Assembly: GCA_036477795.1 (NCBI GenBank)
Contig: JAZGDL010000105.1
Location: 1-23,372, forward strand
DNA: 23,372 nucleotides
Source of the DNA: JAZGDL01 sp036477795
Lineage (GTDB): Bacteria; Planctomycetota; Phycisphaerae; UBA1845
Direction: 5' to 3'
The position numbers were made by a program, and so were the translations under genes. Position 1 is the stretch's first letter; the number at the start of each line of letters is the position of its first letter. The notes beneath the pieces were generated by a model. It was given only the letters and a program-made list of their open reading frames with translations. It ran no database searches and had not been told where the DNA came from. Of this stretch, positions 22,729 to 23,372 are shown one piece after another.

Positions 22729-22756
22729 ATAGTAATGCACTTTTGATACGTATCAA
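22729..22756 (-). promoter_or_regulatory. candidate promoter for the wHTH-hicA unit
   Basis: Minus strand: TTGATA (22756-22751) as the -35, a 16-nt spacer, then TACTAT (22734-22729) as the -10. Predicted transcription start is near 22722-22720, just before the ATG at 22719. The -35 lies inside a perfect 14-bp palindrome. Confidence 0.4.
22743..22756. promoter_or_regulatory. 14-bp perfect palindrome, candidate operator
   Basis: TTGATACGTATCAA is its own reverse complement and overlaps the proposed -35 box of the winged-helix/hicA unit. Such a site suits a dimeric repressor, as expected for toxin-antitoxin autoregulation. Confidence 0.5.
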
Positions 22757-22821
22757 GAGGTGCCCGAAAATAGACAGACCCCAGTTGAGCTTAGTACCCC
22801 GGAAAGACGGCTACGGGCGGC

Positions 22822-23031
22822 TCAAACTACGCAGATTTCAGCACTTAACGTGTCTTCGGGGACTTCCCTGCCGAGTTCGCCGGCCGCTGCCACCCACGCC
22901 TCGATGGCTTGACGAGCGTCGCGCAAAGCCGCCTTCTTCGTCGCTCCGTGGGCAACGCAGCCGGGCAGACTGGGCACCTCGCACACCCAGCCGCCGTCCT
23001 CAACATCAGGATAGATCAAGACTTGTCGCAT
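22822..23031 (-). CDS. HicB-like antitoxin, short form
   Basis: 69 residues, ATG at 23031 after a weak GAGAG. The HicB N-terminal fold is clear: LIYPDVEDGGWVCEVPSLPGC is followed by VAHGATKKAALRDARQAIEAWV and a final PEDTLS segment. HicB neutralises HicA by binding its active site; full-length HicB proteins usually add an HTH or ribbon-helix-helix DNA-binding tail, which is missing here. No hicA is adjacent. The next gene on the strand, after 102 bp, is the winged-helix gene, then hicA. It may pair with that HicA or be a solitary HicB. Confidence 0.85.
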   Translation of the reverse strand: MRQVLIYPDVEDGGWVCEVPSLPGCVAHGATKKAALRDARQAIEAWVAAAGELGREVPEDTLSAEICVV

Positions 23032-23250
23032 TGCTCTCTAGTTTATCGTGGTTCGCGATCCCTTTCCACAGCTTTGTCCAAACTTCCGCTGGCGTGGGAG
23101 GATGAACGGCGCGGGGCACCCGCCAACCCAATTGTTGACGATTCCACTCACCTTTGGGAGTTTTTGGGGGTGTTTTCCAGATAATTCACATCGGTTTCCA
23201 TACACTTTAGCTTGAAATCACGCGCTGATTCTGCGAACCTTGTAAATGGA

Positions 23251-23372
23251 ATGGCTCCCACGGCGTCCGATCGACTACTGACGGATCTGAACGCCCTGCT
23301 CGAGGTCTCTCGCGAGCTCGGCGCGACCACTGAGCTTCTGCCATTATTGCAGAAGATCGAGCGTGCCGTGCT
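23251..23372 (+). CDS. 5' end of a probable GAF/signalling protein (partial)
   Basis: Runs off the window end; 40 codons are visible from the ATG at 23251. The start reads MAPTASDRLLTDLNALLEVS, then RELGATTELLPLLQKIERAV. Helical leaders of this type (LLEVSRELGATTxLxxLL) typically precede GAF domains in sensor kinases, sigma-54 activators and SpoIIE-type phosphatases. No strong ribosome site is visible. The opposite strand also has an open frame here, but the plus-strand resemblance is better. Function is unproven. Confidence 0.45.
   Translation, partial: MAPTASDRLLTDLNALLEVSRELGATTELLPLLQKIERAV

Noticed and set aside
23148..23330. Minus-strand 60-codon frame at the window end
   Set aside because: No recognisable family features; the plus-strand start at 23251 resembles a signalling-protein leader.
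1..23372. tRNA, rRNA, known riboswitch, integrase or transposase
   Set aside because: I looked for these and saw no cloverleaf-like segment, conserved rRNA sequence, or transposase/integrase motif in either strand.

Overview
The window looks like Planctomycetota DNA (probably Phycisphaerae or a relative). It is GC-rich, has tight minus-strand gene runs with TTG and GTG starts, and carries intergenic hairpin repeats. A large secreted Cys-rich protein has the 'GACCL' motif and the dockerin-like 'DGQVTFFADLF' EF-hand pair that I associate with this phylum. This assignment is inference from family features; there is no rRNA gene to confirm it.

Layout. 1-479: no gene; a composite nest of hairpins, then a good sigma70-type promoter. 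480-3569 (+): secreted Cys-rich repeat protein. 3779-7896 (-): membrane-microdomain operon, in transcription order long NfeD protease, short NfeD, flotillin-like FloA, then a Pro/Arg-rich membrane protein after a hairpin pair. 8121-11017 (-): translationally coupled multi-pass membrane protein and WYL regulator, followed at once by D-aminoacyl-tRNA deacylase. 11018-11742: gene-free, with a 262-bp nested palindrome. 11743-14117 (-): an intact HD-GYP sensor followed by a degenerate HD-GYP membrane protein. 14392-16966 (-): MBOAT O-acyltransferase plus SGNH-like partner, a polysaccharide O-acetylation pair. 16967-17377: hairpin repeats only. 17378-18427 (-): class I fructose-bisphosphate aldolase FbaB. 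18843-21998 (+): trigger factor, a MITE-like inverted repeat, and two tandem ClpP subunits. 22058-23031 (-): HicB-like antitoxin, winged-helix protein and HicA-like toxin. 23251-end (+): start of a probable GAF/signalling protein.

How the genes work together. Trigger factor and the two ClpPs form a protein-quality block. The second ClpP has Asn where the catalytic Asp should be, as in Listeria ClpP1, which suggests a mixed ClpP1/ClpP2 particle. The NfeD/NfeD/FloA genes match the conserved bacterial flotillin operon. The HD-GYP pair combines a probable active c-di-GMP phosphodiesterase with a paralogue that lacks its metal ligands.

The most unusual layer is non-coding. At least six sequence-unrelated intergenic elements share one architecture: hairpins placed as mirror-image pairs. 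One short hairpin family shows base-pair-preserving (compensatory) changes between copies. The HicB / winged-helix / HicA arrangement, with a perfect palindrome over its promoter, is the best candidate for an undescribed toxin-antitoxin variant.
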